Shown: positions 1 to 8,120 of the stretch, in pieces
How positions within the stretch are numbered: the stretch's first letter is position 1
How the letters are laid out: every line of letters starts with the position of its first letter
Assembly (NCBI GenBank): GCA_028706405.1
Contig: JAQWBM010000010.1
Span: 1-57,135 of the forward strand
Length of the DNA: 57,135 bases
Direction: 5' to 3'
From: Eubacteriales bacterium
Lineage (GTDB): Bacteria > Bacillota > Clostridia > Peptostreptococcales > Anaerovoracaceae
The notes under the pieces: generated by a model
Told to the model about the DNA's origin: nothing
What the model saw: the letters and a program-made list of their open reading frames with translations, nothing else
Database searches by the model: none
Program-made: the position numbers and the translations under genes

Positions 1-1
1 C

Positions 2-541
2 ACAGATCAAGAGAAAAGCGGAGCGAGGCAAGAAAGAGGCGTCATGGCCAAGGTAGTCTCTCTGAATAACGACCAGCTTACCGTAATTTTGGCCGACATG
101 CCAAGCGATATGCCGAAAGGCGGCGAAGGAGGCACGCCTCCGGACAAAGGCACTCCGCCTGCAATGAATACCTCACCAGGCAGCTATTCGCTGCCGCCGG
201 GGAATACTGCGCCCGGCGGATCAGAGACTCTGAAAGACGGAGGCGGCGCTGCACCGGTATCCGGCCCTGCAGTTGACGATTCAAATCCTCCGGCAGGCGA
301 CCAGAGGCCCGGCAAACCAGGACAGGGTGACGGCAAAATCGACTTTACTGGAGAGAACGTTACCTATACTTTGTCCGGCGATGTTACGATCACGAAAGGC
401 ATGGGCGGCAATGCTACAGAAATTGACCTTTCCGAGCTTGCAGCAGACGATGTGATCAGCTTTACAACTGTAACCGATAAGGGCAGAAATGAGGTGATCG
501 ATTCTATACAAATCCTATACGAACATAGAATAGACAGCTGA
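2..541 (+). CDS. Gly/Pro-rich protein of unknown function, 5' end outside window
   Basis: The reading frame is open from base 2 without a stop, so the gene probably begins upstream; an internal ATG at 44 is preceded by AAAGAGG and could be an alternative start. The visible product starts with a short ordered stretch (AKVVSLNNDQLTVIL), then a low-complexity region of about 70 residues rich in Gly, Pro, Ser and Thr, then a C-terminal part of about 55 residues with alternating hydrophobic and acidic residues that looks like a beta domain. I do not recognise a family. Similar 'value plus Pro/Gly linker' proteins occur beside HlyD/ABC export genes in Clostridia, but nothing in this window confirms such a link. 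It is convergent with spoIIR and shares the hairpin at 571-594. Confidence 0.55.
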   Translation, partial: TDQEKSGARQERGVMAKVVSLNNDQLTVILADMPSDMPKGGEGGTPPDKGTPPAMNTSPGSYSLPPGNTAPGGSETLKDGGGAAPVSGPAVDDSNPPAGDQRPGKPGQGDGKIDFTGENVTYTLSGDVTITKGMGGNATEIDLSELAADDVISFTTVTDKGRNEVIDSIQILYEHRIDS

Positions 542-570
542 TTCCTGCGTAAGCTTCCGCACAGCGCAAA

Positions 571-594
571 AAAGCCCGCGTGATTGCGGGCTTT
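571..594. terminator. Intrinsic terminator between convergent genes
   Basis: A 9-bp perfect stem (AAAGCCCGC / GCGGGCTTT) with a 6-nt loop. Read on the minus strand it is followed by a run of six T, so it is a good terminator for spoIIR. On the plus strand the T-tract is weak, but the hairpin may also serve the gene ending at 541. Confidence 0.85.
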
Positions 595-608
595 GCTTAT
601 TACTTGTA

Positions 609-1355
609 TTATTCACCTATGATCTCCAGCGTTTTAAACTTGAGCTTCAGAGTAACGGGGTTATCTCTTTCTTCAAGTAAAGGCTTATATTTTTTATCCA
701 ACATGGCATCCTGATAGGTTTCCTTTACCATTCTGATTTGGTCTTCGGTATATGTATTCTGCGTAGTTTTCTCATCTATATTTTCTTCCGCGCCGATCAG
801 GCAAAGAGGCGGAAATAACACGCACCACCAATTTTCTCCTTTTCCTTCACCAATCGTGATATTCAGAGCTTCATAATTGCCCGCAGGGAAAACTACATCG
901 CCATATCTTTTCTCAGGAATCCATTTTACACCTAATTCGGCTTTTACTGTGTAATCATATCCGTTTTCTTTTATGATCTCTTCTGCTTTTTCTTCGATTT
1001 CAATGATATTTTCCTGAATGTAATTTCTGGACTGCTCCAGATCCAGGCTTACCTGTGTTTTATCTCCTTTTTCATTCATCCCTTGCGTCAAATCCGCATT
1101 AGAGGCTTGATAATCAGCCAAATCCTGTGCCATAGTCTCCAGAACCAGCTCACTGTTGATCTTTGCCAGGATCTCATCCTTTACCTTCAGCTTCAACTGC
1201 TGATCTTCTTTTGAATTGCTGTTTGCAATAACATGAAATCGGATAAAATCATCATTGCTCAGCTCGGGTTTGCCGTACACGGTCCAAGTGCTGTAAAGGA
1301 GAACACAAATCAATATAAAAATCAGAAATTTAATTTGCTTTTTTCTTGATTCCAA
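609..1355 (-). CDS. spoIIR: Stage II sporulation protein R (SpoIIR)
   Basis: SpoIIR is the signal made in the forespore under sigma-F and exported to the intermembrane space, where it triggers SpoIIGA to process pro-sigma-E in the mother cell. The 248-residue product has an N-terminal hydrophobic segment (about residues 9-27) as a signal/anchor, followed by the family hallmark of a 'RFHVIANSNS' stretch with a following 'DEIL', and the 'NWWCVLFPPLC' motif near residue 175. The start appears to be TTG at 1355, eight bases after GGGAGGG; no ATG fits better. A sigma-F-type promoter lies 38-68 bases upstream. The gene stands alone, with a terminator just after its stop. Length is normal for the family. 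Confidence 0.93.
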   Translation of the reverse strand: MESRKKQIKFLIFILICVLLYSTWTVYGKPELSNDDFIRFHVIANSNSKEDQQLKLKVKDEILAKINSELVLETMAQDLADYQASNADLTQGMNEKGDKTQVSLDLEQSRNYIQENIIEIEEKAEEIIKENGYDYTVKAELGVKWIPEKRYGDVVFPAGNYEALNITIGEGKGENWWCVLFPPLCLIGAEENIDEKTTQNTYTEDQIRMVKETYQDAMLDKKYKPLLEERDNPVTLKLKFKTLEIIGE

Positions 1356-1392
1356 TGAAAAATCCCTCCCACTGAAAAAGATTTTCTTATTG

Positions 1393-1423
1393 TAATCTTT
1401 CCCGAAGAGAGGAGATTTTATAC
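1393..1423 (-). promoter_or_regulatory. Sigma-F-type promoter of spoIIR
   Basis: On the minus strand GTATA (1423-1419) is followed after 16 bases by GGAAAGATTA (1402-1393). This fits the Bacillus sigma-F consensus (GYATA, about 16, GGNRANAHTR) at every defined position, and spoIIR is a sigma-F gene in B. subtilis. The match is visible in the sequence; its use here is inferred. Confidence 0.65.
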
Positions 1424-1476
1424 ATTATTTGATTTTTTAATTCGTAAACTCGCTTTTTTTTTTCATAATTTAACTA

Positions 1477-3930
1477 TTAATTATGTTTTGCTACGATCAA
1501 TAACTTCATGCCGGGTTTAATCTCCTTTCCATATTCTAAATCATTGATGTTCAGGACTTCATCGATTGTTGTTCTATATTTTTTTGCAATTTTCCAGATC
1601 GTGTCTCCCGCTCTTGAAACGTGAAGAACGATACCGGGAAGGTTTATATTATCCTGCGGGTTTTCCAGGAAGCTGATGTTTTTCACCAGCTGGTGCTTCT
1701 TTTGGCTTGCTACTGCAGTATTGACCAGAATACCCGCATTTACTTCAACCTGCTTGTTATTGATTTTATCAAACCACAGCTCCTTCAGCACTATATCATT
1801 ATTTGCAGTCATTTCCGCAGTGATTCCAGGGATTTCCATAGCACTTCGGAAAGGGATCTCCTGCCTGATATTGAAGGCTGTTTTGTTAGCGTCGGCAGAG
1901 GTACAAATAAGATTCACGTCTATGATCCCCTCTATAATACTTTTAGCCTGATCGATAAAGGACTTTCTTTCATTGATATTTCCGGAAAGATACACAATTT
2001 TATCAATACTGCCATACTTTTCAGGAATATTGATGATCTCTCTGGCTGACAGCTCCGCAACACCGCTTCCGCTTTGTACCCTTACTCCGATTTCATCATT
2101 TTCATATTGAATGTCCTTTATGTGATGGTATATGTCGGTAACCACTTGCTTTTCAAATGTTTTGTATATCTCCAATTCGGTATCTACGTTCATATCCATT
2201 TCAATAAGGCTCTTTTGTCCGTTTCCATCCTCCTTGGTAGTAATATTTAAAGTTGCTATATTGAAGCTGACTTTGCTTCCTGCAGGGTTCTGATCATTTG
2301 GATCGTTTTCTCCATCCATTCTAATAAACTGGGTAAATTCAGTTTTTCCCTGATAGAGAACCGGGATCAACATCTCCTCTTCAAAGACAGCATCTGTGTC
2401 CGCTTTTGCCGCATCATTATTCTCTTCCGCCCCAAGATACATGATATTAAAATAAACAGAAGCATTGATAACTGCTTTTTCCTTGGTTATCTGCTTGTGA
2501 TTCTCTATAATGTTTGCATCATATTTTAGTATTTTTATTATTTCCGGCATATTCTCTTTTAAGACCAGCTCCTCGTTAACTTCTATGCTGTCCGTTTTCC
2601 GAAATGCCACATCTGTGAATTTAATATTTTCTTTCAGCATCTGTACTTCTTCATCTCTGACTCCTTCAAAAATCTCAATATCAACGTTATTATATTCTTT
2701 GATTCCTATTAATGCTGTCGTCCTTGCTCTGAATTTTCTTTCATTTACTATAGTAAAGTCTATCGATTCAATCTTTGCCGTAATTGCTAAATCTGAATTA
2801 GGACCAGCTTTCATTTCTGATTCGTTTTTGAATGGAATTTTTGTTTCTATTGCAACGATAGGTTCTCCGTCAGATAAGTTCTCTGGAATATAAAGAGTTT
2901 GCAAAGTCAAATCCCCTGAGATTCTTACCGTATCTTTTTCCGACTGCCCTGTATGTATATCTTTATCATTAAGCCTGATTTGTCCATCCATAGCGAGAAT
3001 CCGCGCCATGTCAGGCTTTATATCAGGCACCAGAATATCCTCTTCGATGACAATGCGAATCGGAGCTTTAGTTTTCATGTCAACCATATTAAGCTTACTG
3101 CTCATCATGCTTCCTATTACAGGAACAATCTTAGGCGGTGTGCTTTTTGGAACAAAGACCGGTTTGAATACGGACCGCTTCTTCGTTGATGGCGCAGCAG
3201 CAACTGGTACATTTTCCTCTTCCGGCTCAGATAAATCCACAACTATGACTTCCGCTTCTGATTCAGATAAATCTTCTGAAACTTTTTCTTCTTCTGATTC
3301 AGACAAATCTTCTGATATTGTCTCTTCTTCGATTTTAGCCAGAACTGCCGGCGCCGACGCTTCTTCGGTTTCTGACAAATCTACTGATACCGTTTCTTCT
3401 TCTTTGGTTTCTGACAAATCTACTGATGCCGTTTCTTCTTCTTTGGTTTCTGACAAATCTACTGATGCCGCTCCTTCTGATTCTGATAATCCTACAGGTA
3501 TGGCATTGGTATCATCTTTCGATATTTTGAGTTCTTCCGATACTGCCTCTGCTGCAACATCTGCTAAATCTGTTTCTTTTATATCTTCATTTATCTCATT
3601 TTGCACAGGAATGAAAGCGGCCTCCGCATCTTGCTGTAAATTTTCATCAGCTACAGGCGATGGCTCTTCTACAGGGGCAGAAAACTGCGCTCCAGCCTCA
3701 ATAGAATCGTGAGTCTTATCTTCCTGTTCATCAAGTAATCCATTTCCTTCTGACTCTTCTGCCCTCCTTGCACTTTCATGAAGCACTCTTTCATAGGCTG
3801 CAGGATCAAATTGATTTGTAGTGCCTCTTGGAGTATACTTATAATTATATTCGTCGTCTGCTTCTTTGGCAGGCTGCAAAGCAAAGTCTGGAATTCCTTT
3901 AAATTCAAATGGGTCCTTTTCGTATGTCAT
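1477..3930 (-). CDS. SPOCS (DUF3794) and LysM domain protein, SipL-like spore morphogenesis factor
   Basis: The 817-residue product has three parts. Residues 1-240 are an acidic, disordered-looking extension containing several copies of a 'VDLSE' repeat. The middle (about 270-760) carries several SPOCS/DUF3794 units with typical 'VNAGILVNTAVA' and 'EEMLIPVLYQGKTEF' segments. The last 50 residues are a LysM domain (AGDTIWKIAKKYRTT...GMKLLIV). In Clostridioides difficile, SipL (SPOCS plus LysM) tethers SpoIVA and the coat to the forespore; the domain order here is the same, but the N-terminal extension is unusual. ATG at 3930 follows AGGGGGAGAATGCT. A possible sigma-E promoter lies upstream at 3976-4004. 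I infer the coat role from domain order; an unrelated SPOCS/LysM paralogue is possible. Confidence 0.8.
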   Translation of the reverse strand: MTYEKDPFEFKGIPDFALQPAKEADDEYNYKYTPRGTTNQFDPAAYERVLHESARRAEESEGNGLLDEQEDKTHDSIEAGAQFSAPVEEPSPVADENLQQDAEAAFIPVQNEINEDIKETDLADVAAEAVSEELKISKDDTNAIPVGLSESEGAASVDLSETKEEETASVDLSETKEEETVSVDLSETEEASAPAVLAKIEEETISEDLSESEEEKVSEDLSESEAEVIVVDLSEPEEENVPVAAAPSTKKRSVFKPVFVPKSTPPKIVPVIGSMMSSKLNMVDMKTKAPIRIVIEEDILVPDIKPDMARILAMDGQIRLNDKDIHTGQSEKDTVRISGDLTLQTLYIPENLSDGEPIVAIETKIPFKNESEMKAGPNSDLAITAKIESIDFTIVNERKFRARTTALIGIKEYNNVDIEIFEGVRDEEVQMLKENIKFTDVAFRKTDSIEVNEELVLKENMPEIIKILKYDANIIENHKQITKEKAVINASVYFNIMYLGAEENNDAAKADTDAVFEEEMLIPVLYQGKTEFTQFIRMDGENDPNDQNPAGSKVSFNIATLNITTKEDGNGQKSLIEMDMNVDTELEIYKTFEKQVVTDIYHHIKDIQYENDEIGVRVQSGSGVAELSAREIINIPEKYGSIDKIVYLSGNINERKSFIDQAKSIIEGIIDVNLICTSADANKTAFNIRQEIPFRSAMEIPGITAEMTANNDIVLKELWFDKINNKQVEVNAGILVNTAVASQKKHQLVKNISFLENPQDNINLPGIVLHVSRAGDTIWKIAKKYRTTIDEVLNINDLEYGKEIKPGMKLLIVAKHN
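3367..3444 (-). repeat. Tandem 39-bp coding repeat in the SPOCS protein gene
   Basis: Two adjacent 39-bp units (3367-3405 and 3406-3444) differ at a single base and encode 13 residues each (VDLSE plus an acidic linker). A third, partly diverged unit starts at 3445, and weaker VDLSE/EDLSE copies continue to about 3225. Near-identity at DNA level indicates recent unit duplication. Confidence 0.9.
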
Positions 3931-3975
3931 AGCATTCTCCCCCTATCTACTGTTATTTCTAATATTCGTTGCTAT

Positions 3976-4004
3976 AGTGTATTCTGAGATAAAGCTTGTT
4001 ATGA
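3976..4004 (-). promoter_or_regulatory. Possible sigma-E promoter of the SPOCS gene
   Basis: On the minus strand TCATAAC (4004-3998) and AATACACT (3983-3976) are separated by 14 bases, resembling the sigma-E pattern (ATA-type -35, CATACA-T-type -10). It lies 46 bases upstream of the start codon. Sigma-E control of a SipL-like gene would be expected, but the match is only moderate. Confidence 0.4.
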
Positions 4005-4051
4005 CAAAAAAAGTGGCTGACGCCACGCTGGGCGCACGGTATTTCCTGTTA

Positions 4052-4082
4052 CGAAAAAACGACCCGCCTGCAAAGGTGGGTC
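4052..4082 (-). terminator. Intrinsic terminator downstream of ispE
   Basis: Stem GACCCGCC (4061-4068) with GGTGGGTC (4075-4082), one G-T pair, loop of six. Read on the minus strand the hairpin is followed by a TTTTTT run. It sits between ispE and the SPOCS gene. Confidence 0.85.
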
Positions 4083-4154
4083 TGTGAATCGGGCGGTTAC
4101 GGTTTACACTCGTGCAAATGTATTGGCTGCGGTTGAAACCGGCTGTTGGAGGGG

Positions 4155-5153
4155 TTATAATGTTTTCATCAGATATGTTTCCGGGTTGATTTTTTTCAGC
4201 TTCGAAAAAGCTGTTTTCCCGTTTTTTTTACTTGTGTATAAGCCAAAAACTGTCGGACCGCTGCCGCTCATTAATACCTTTGCTGCACTCCCTTCTCTGC
4301 TGATTATATTCTTTGTATCCAGAATAACCGGATAAGCATTCAGACTATAATTTTCAAGTACATTGATCATATTTTTTGTAATTTTATGGTAATTATTTTC
4401 TCGCAGCCCAGCCGTTAATTCCTGTATATTTGGGTGCTCTTTAATATCTGAAAAATCCAGCCCTCCGTAAACCTGGGCCGTAGATACGTTGATAGGTGGT
4501 TTAGACAGTAAAATCAAGGCCTTCAGCGATGGCAAGGGTTCAAGCTTTTCTCCAATGCCGAACGCTAATGCACAGGTGCATGATAAGGCATCCTTGCTAA
4601 GCATAAGGTGTTCATTGAGTGCTGCTTGTCCTGCAAGGCAAAATGGCACATCCGCTCCAAGCTCAGTGCCAATCTCCATCAATGTTTTAAGATCCAGGTT
4701 CAAGTTCCAAAGCCTGTTCAAAGCATGAAGAACTGCTGCGCAGTTTGCGCTGCCTCCTGCTAACCCCGCTGCTACCGGGATTCTTTTTGTAATATTTATA
4801 TTTATCCTGCTGAATTTTTGAACATCTTCTTTTGGTATATCCGGATTTCTTTCTGCTGTTTCTTTATGTTTATCTATGATTCTTCTGACGTTAATATAAC
4901 TTCCATACTTATGAATCATCAATTCCGCAGCTTTATATGCGATATTTCTGCTGTCTGAAGGCAGAAAAAGCATATTGCTTTTAAGACATACCTCTATGTC
5001 CTGATTTCCTGCGGTCCACGAAACAGTAACGAAATCAACCAGATCTATTTGTTCCATAACAGTAAGAATTTCATGATAGCCGTCAGGACGCTTTCCGAGA
5101 ACATCAATGCATAGGTTTATCTTTGCATATGCTTTAACCGCAATCTCTTTCAA
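4155..5153 (-). CDS. ispE: 4-diphosphocytidyl-2-C-methyl-D-erythritol kinase
   Basis: IspE phosphorylates CDP-methylerythritol with ATP in the MEP isoprenoid pathway in the cytoplasm. The N-terminus (KAYAKINLCIDVLGKRPDGYHE) is the IspE signature, with the catalytic Lys/Asn pair, and the GHMP-kinase ATP loop reads PVAAGLAGGSAN around residue 130; the C-terminal MSGSGPTVFGL is the third GHMP motif. At 332 residues it is about 40 longer than usual. The extra length lies mainly just before the ATP loop, a charged stretch around residues 90-120 (DKHKETAERNPDIPKEDVQK). TAAGGAG lies just upstream of ATG 5153. Transcribed alone and closed by the terminator at 4052-4082. Confidence 0.95.
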   Translation of the reverse strand: MKEIAVKAYAKINLCIDVLGKRPDGYHEILTVMEQIDLVDFVTVSWTAGNQDIEVCLKSNMLFLPSDSRNIAYKAAELMIHKYGSYINVRRIIDKHKETAERNPDIPKEDVQKFSRININITKRIPVAAGLAGGSANCAAVLHALNRLWNLNLDLKTLMEIGTELGADVPFCLAGQAALNEHLMLSKDALSCTCALAFGIGEKLEPLPSLKALILLSKPPINVSTAQVYGGLDFSDIKEHPNIQELTAGLRENNYHKITKNMINVLENYSLNAYPVILDTKNIISREGSAAKVLMSGSGPTVFGLYTSKKNGKTAFSKLKKINPETYLMKTL

Positions 5154-5273
5154 TTTAATTTCTCCTTAACAGGTATCAAGGTTACTATTATAATTCCGTT
5201 CTTAATTTTGTTAAGCACTATCTTAACATCTCAACCGTTTGTAAAATCGGAGCAGTTTTTATTATAATTTGGA

Positions 5274-6149
5274 CTATTTCCTTTTCTTTGCCTTCTTATT
5301 TTTACTCTTGCCGGTTGCTCCTTTCGGTCTTGTAGTCCCTGCTGCTGCTTTGGCTGCCGCACGCGCCCGTTCTTTCTCAGCTTCTGCTTTTCTCCCTGTA
5401 ATATATGTGCTGCCTGTGACGGAAATAGACCGAGGTCCTTTAACTCTCTTGTTATCATTCACATCACCTGAACCCTCATCCGATTTGTCGTCTTTGCTTG
5501 CCATCCTTCGATTTTTTCTTTCAGCCCGGACTCTCGCCCTTTCCTTATCTTTTTCGGTTTTTGCGACAACGTCTTCAACAGACTTTCCTGTTTCTTTCGC
5601 GACTTTATATGGATTAATCTTCTTTTCTTCAGCCTTTTTCTCTTCTTCTTTTTTCAGAGCTCTCTTTGTCGATATGGATGTAAATACGATCATCCCGGTC
5701 ATCATAATTCCCATTAGTACCATGTTCACCGTCGTGTCGGTACCGGTATTTCTGGTGGTAAAGTCAACGGTTTGATCCTCTCCCAGTGTATCTCCGTTAG
5801 GAACCTTAAGGTCGCCGGATATTACCAGCTTATAATCGGAGTCCGACTCCAGGCTCTGATTTACCAACACCCAGATTTCATCGTTATTCTTCGGATATAA
5901 AATTCTCAGAGGTAGTTCTTTACCCTTTCCGTTGGTAAATTTAAAGGCTTCTTTGTTATCTTTTTGTACTTCCTCTGCAGATACGTCTTCGTTAAAGTAA
6001 AGCTTTACCACAACGTTCTCAAGCGTGGAATCATTACTGCCGTTCTTGGGATAACTGTCTACCAATTGTAATCCTGATGCAAAGCATATTGAAAAGGACA
6101 TTAGTGTCATTAAAATTGAAAGGCTTAATACAATGCCTGCTCTCTTCAT
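5274..6149 (-). CDS. Secreted/membrane Ig-like (Big_5/CopC-type) domain protein with basic tail
   Basis: The 291-residue protein has a signal peptide (residues 1-25, ending near CFASG), one Ig-like domain of the Big_5 type (about 26-135: 'DSYPKNGSND...VVVKLYFNEDVS...DYKLVISGDLK...VDFTTR'), a transmembrane helix (about 142-160) and a long, highly charged C-terminal tail. The last 30 residues are almost only Lys, Arg, Ala and Gly. The tail should be cytoplasmic, which would suit binding to nucleic acid or membrane, but I know no function for this architecture. ATG 6149 overlaps the tadA stop by four bases, so the two are translationally coupled. Confidence 0.75.
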   Translation of the reverse strand: MKRAGIVLSLSILMTLMSFSICFASGLQLVDSYPKNGSNDSTLENVVVKLYFNEDVSAEEVQKDNKEAFKFTNGKGKELPLRILYPKNNDEIWVLVNQSLESDSDYKLVISGDLKVPNGDTLGEDQTVDFTTRNTGTDTTVNMVLMGIMMTGMIVFTSISTKRALKKEEEKKAEEKKINPYKVAKETGKSVEDVVAKTEKDKERARVRAERKNRRMASKDDKSDEGSGDVNDNKRVKGPRSISVTGSTYITGRKAEAEKERARAAAKAAAGTTRPKGATGKSKNKKAKKRK

Positions 6150-6619
6150 ATTGAATTTTCCTCCGATTTCTTTTTTCTAAGCTTCTGAAAAAATGTCTTC
6201 ATTAATTTTTCACATTGATGCTGCATGATCCCAGTTTCTATCTGTACGGCATGATTTAGCCTTTCATCCTGCAAAATGTTCATCAAAGAACCGCATGCTC
6301 CCGTTTTCGGGTCAGGTGTGCCGATAAAAACCTTTTCTATTCTGGCCAATACCATTGCCCCTGCGCACATGGGGCACGGTTCGGCCGTTACATACATGCG
6401 ACAACTTAATAACCTCCACCCACCAAGTTTCTGCGCGGCTTCCCGAATGGCAAGAATTTCTGCATGAGCTGTTGGGTCCTTAGCTGTCTCTGTTTTATTA
6501 TAGCCCCGGCCGACAACTATACCGTCTTTTTCAATAACGGCGCCGACAGGAACTTCGTTAATGGAAAGTGCTTTCTCAGCTTCTTTTAACGCTTCCAGCA
6601 TGAATTCTTCAGGATTCAT
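6146..6619 (-). CDS. tadA: tRNA-specific adenosine deaminase TadA
   Basis: TadA converts A34 of tRNA-Arg(ACG) to inosine. The deaminase motifs are intact: HAE (residues 52-54) and PCPMC (81-85), which together ligate the catalytic zinc. I chose the ATG at 6619 because it gives the usual N-terminus (MNPEEFMLEALKEA) and normal length (157). An in-frame ATG at 6694 would add 25 basic residues but has no ribosome binding site; the nearest good one (AAAGGAG) is 14 bases before 6619, somewhat far. Overlaps the next gene by four bases. No SRP RNA, often near this gene, was visible upstream. Confidence 0.93.
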   Translation of the reverse strand: MNPEEFMLEALKEAEKALSINEVPVGAVIEKDGIVVGRGYNKTETAKDPTAHAEILAIREAAQKLGGWRLLSCRMYVTAEPCPMCAGAMVLARIEKVFIGTPDPKTGACGSLMNILQDERLNHAVQIETGIMQHQCEKLMKTFFQKLRKKKSEENSI

Positions 6620-6721
6620 AGTCCGCTGCCATGCTCCTTTCCCTGATTTCTTAACACGCCATACAATGTTACCATACTTCAGAAATTTTTTCAATGAAAA
6701 ATAGAGTAAAGCCTGGTGTAT

Positions 6722-6756
6722 GGTGGGTCAGAGCCCGGTCAGCCAATCATCTTTCG
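6722..6756 (+). repeat. Half copy of the 78-bp hairpin repeat seen at 35.4 kb
   Basis: This stretch matches the loop and right arm of the inverted repeat at 35,411-35,488: both carry GTGGGT/CTGGGT, then CAGAG, CCGG and the block CAGCCAATCATCT, followed by TCGG. About 28 of 31 aligned bases agree, with a 4-base gap. The left arm is absent here, so this copy cannot form the long hairpin. Confidence 0.6.
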
Positions 6757-6761
6757 GAGAT

Positions 6762-6792
6762 AAAAAAAAGACCCTTCCTTGTAGGATGGGTC
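6762..6792 (-). terminator. Intrinsic terminator downstream of the 6834-7973 gene
   Basis: Stem GACCCTTCC (6770-6778) with GGATGGGTC (6784-6792), one mismatch, loop of five. On the minus strand it runs into eight T. Confidence 0.85.
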
Positions 6793-6833
6793 CTCATTAG
6801 ATATATGTGAAGATATCTTTTGCTTCTTGTGAG

Positions 6834-7973
6834 TTAAACCTCTTCTATGTTGCCGGTTTCAGCATCGATCGCTACGATCCAGTACCCATATGCGTTTCTG
6901 ACAGATTGACTTGCCTTACGAGATTCTCCAACAGCCGAGTCCTCTCCGCGAATAGGCTGCCAGTATGTAAAGCCTGATTTCCCTCCATCAGGCTGCTCCT
7001 CATCTAAAAATCTGCCGGGTACTCCAAAGAAATATCTGACTGCGATTCCTTTATCATTTGCTTTCGCGCCAAATATATAGTGACGATATTGCGTTGCAAA
7101 GTAATGTGCTCCAGGTGATACAAGCGGCAAGTTTGTAATATTCACCATCTTTTTCCACCTTGCTCCGGTCCTATCCTTGTCAAAGGGTGCAACATCCTCG
7201 TAAAATTCTGCAATTTGACACGCGTGGTAGCAGGAACGCAAAATATATTCATTATAAAAATTATTGTACACCTTTTTTGATATCTCCTTTTCTTTGGGAA
7301 TAGAAATGTCTTTTGCAACGGCGCCGGCTTCATCGAAAGAGACGTCTTTTGTGTCAGCGTTGGCTTCGTTGCTATGGGTCTCTTTTTTGTCAGAGTCAGT
7401 TTCATCCACAGTGATTTCGCCCGGAATTTTTTCTCTTTGTACCGTTTCTTCAAGTTCTTCGACGATTTGATCAATTTTATTAATAATGTCGCCAACCTTG
7501 CCATTGTCCTCATTTTCAATCTCCTCATCTATTCGAAACAGTTCGGATTGAAAGGGTTCGGCCCCGCTGGAGGTAACCCCCTTAAGCACAGGATGCAGTG
7601 ATTCTTTCTCATCTACAGTGGATGCAGCTGCGATAATAGCTGTTGTGAAGTTATGATAAGTATTTCCCTTTCCATCTATGTCCACCGGTGAAAAACGGAA
7701 ATATGATTCTCCATTTCCATATCTGTTTATCAGTAAGTTACCGATGACGGTATGAATAGTTTTTTCTCCTTTTTTACCGAATAGTATAAGTTTATATATG
7801 TAATCGCCTTTTTCGTAATACTTGAGATTCTGTACCGCGCACCGAATCGCACCTTTGTTATTTCCCGTTTCTACCTTCAGATATCCTTTGACTTCAGCGG
7901 ATTCTTTTGAAGCAAACTGGTTGTTTTGTTCCTCCATCATCACAAATGAGCGGTTATATTTAATGTAATTCAT
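6834..7973 (-). CDS. Conserved clostridial protein of unknown function (two-domain)
   Basis: The 379-residue protein has an N-terminal beta-rich domain (residues 25-120) with evenly spaced hydrophobic strands ('GYLKVETGNNKGAIRCAVQNL', 'YKLILFGKKG', 'TVIGNLLINRYGNGESYFRFSP'), an acidic linker (150-230) with repeated 'DEAGA/NEANADTKD' segments, and a conserved C-terminal domain (250-379) rich in aromatics and ending 'YWIVAIDAETGNIEEV'. Proteins of this layout are common in spore-forming Clostridia, often as single genes, but I do not know a demonstrated function. There is no signal peptide or membrane helix. ATG 7973 follows AAAGGAGG at 12 bases. It has its own terminator and is divergent from cvpA. 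Confidence 0.7.
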   Translation of the reverse strand: MNYIKYNRSFVMMEEQNNQFASKESAEVKGYLKVETGNNKGAIRCAVQNLKYYEKGDYIYKLILFGKKGEKTIHTVIGNLLINRYGNGESYFRFSPVDIDGKGNTYHNFTTAIIAAASTVDEKESLHPVLKGVTSSGAEPFQSELFRIDEEIENEDNGKVGDIINKIDQIVEELEETVQREKIPGEITVDETDSDKKETHSNEANADTKDVSFDEAGAVAKDISIPKEKEISKKVYNNFYNEYILRSCYHACQIAEFYEDVAPFDKDRTGARWKKMVNITNLPLVSPGAHYFATQYRHYIFGAKANDKGIAVRYFFGVPGRFLDEEQPDGGKSGFTYWQPIRGEDSAVGESRKASQSVRNAYGYWIVAIDAETGNIEEV

Positions 7974-8120
7974 TCGCTTATATTTCCTCCTTTTATCTAG
8001 TTTCAGGAAATTCTTGCCGCATTGCGTTTTGTATTATTGAAATCCTCCATGCAAATTGGTAATATAGGTATATGCTATTTGCATTTAGAATATGACGAAA
8101 ACAGGAAAGGTGACGGAGAT

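Noticed and set aside
1446..1462. Run of ten T as a terminator of the SPOCS gene
   Set aside because: There is no hairpin in front, and on the minus strand the run reads as A.
3008..3712. Long Ser/Asp-rich plus-strand reading frame of 234 codons
   Set aside because: It is the mirror of the repetitive VDLSE coding region of the SPOCS gene; no ribosome binding site and no family resemblance.
6620..6833. SRP RNA near tadA
   Set aside because: The stretch contains the hairpin-repeat fragment and a terminator, but no SRP Alu or apical-loop motif.
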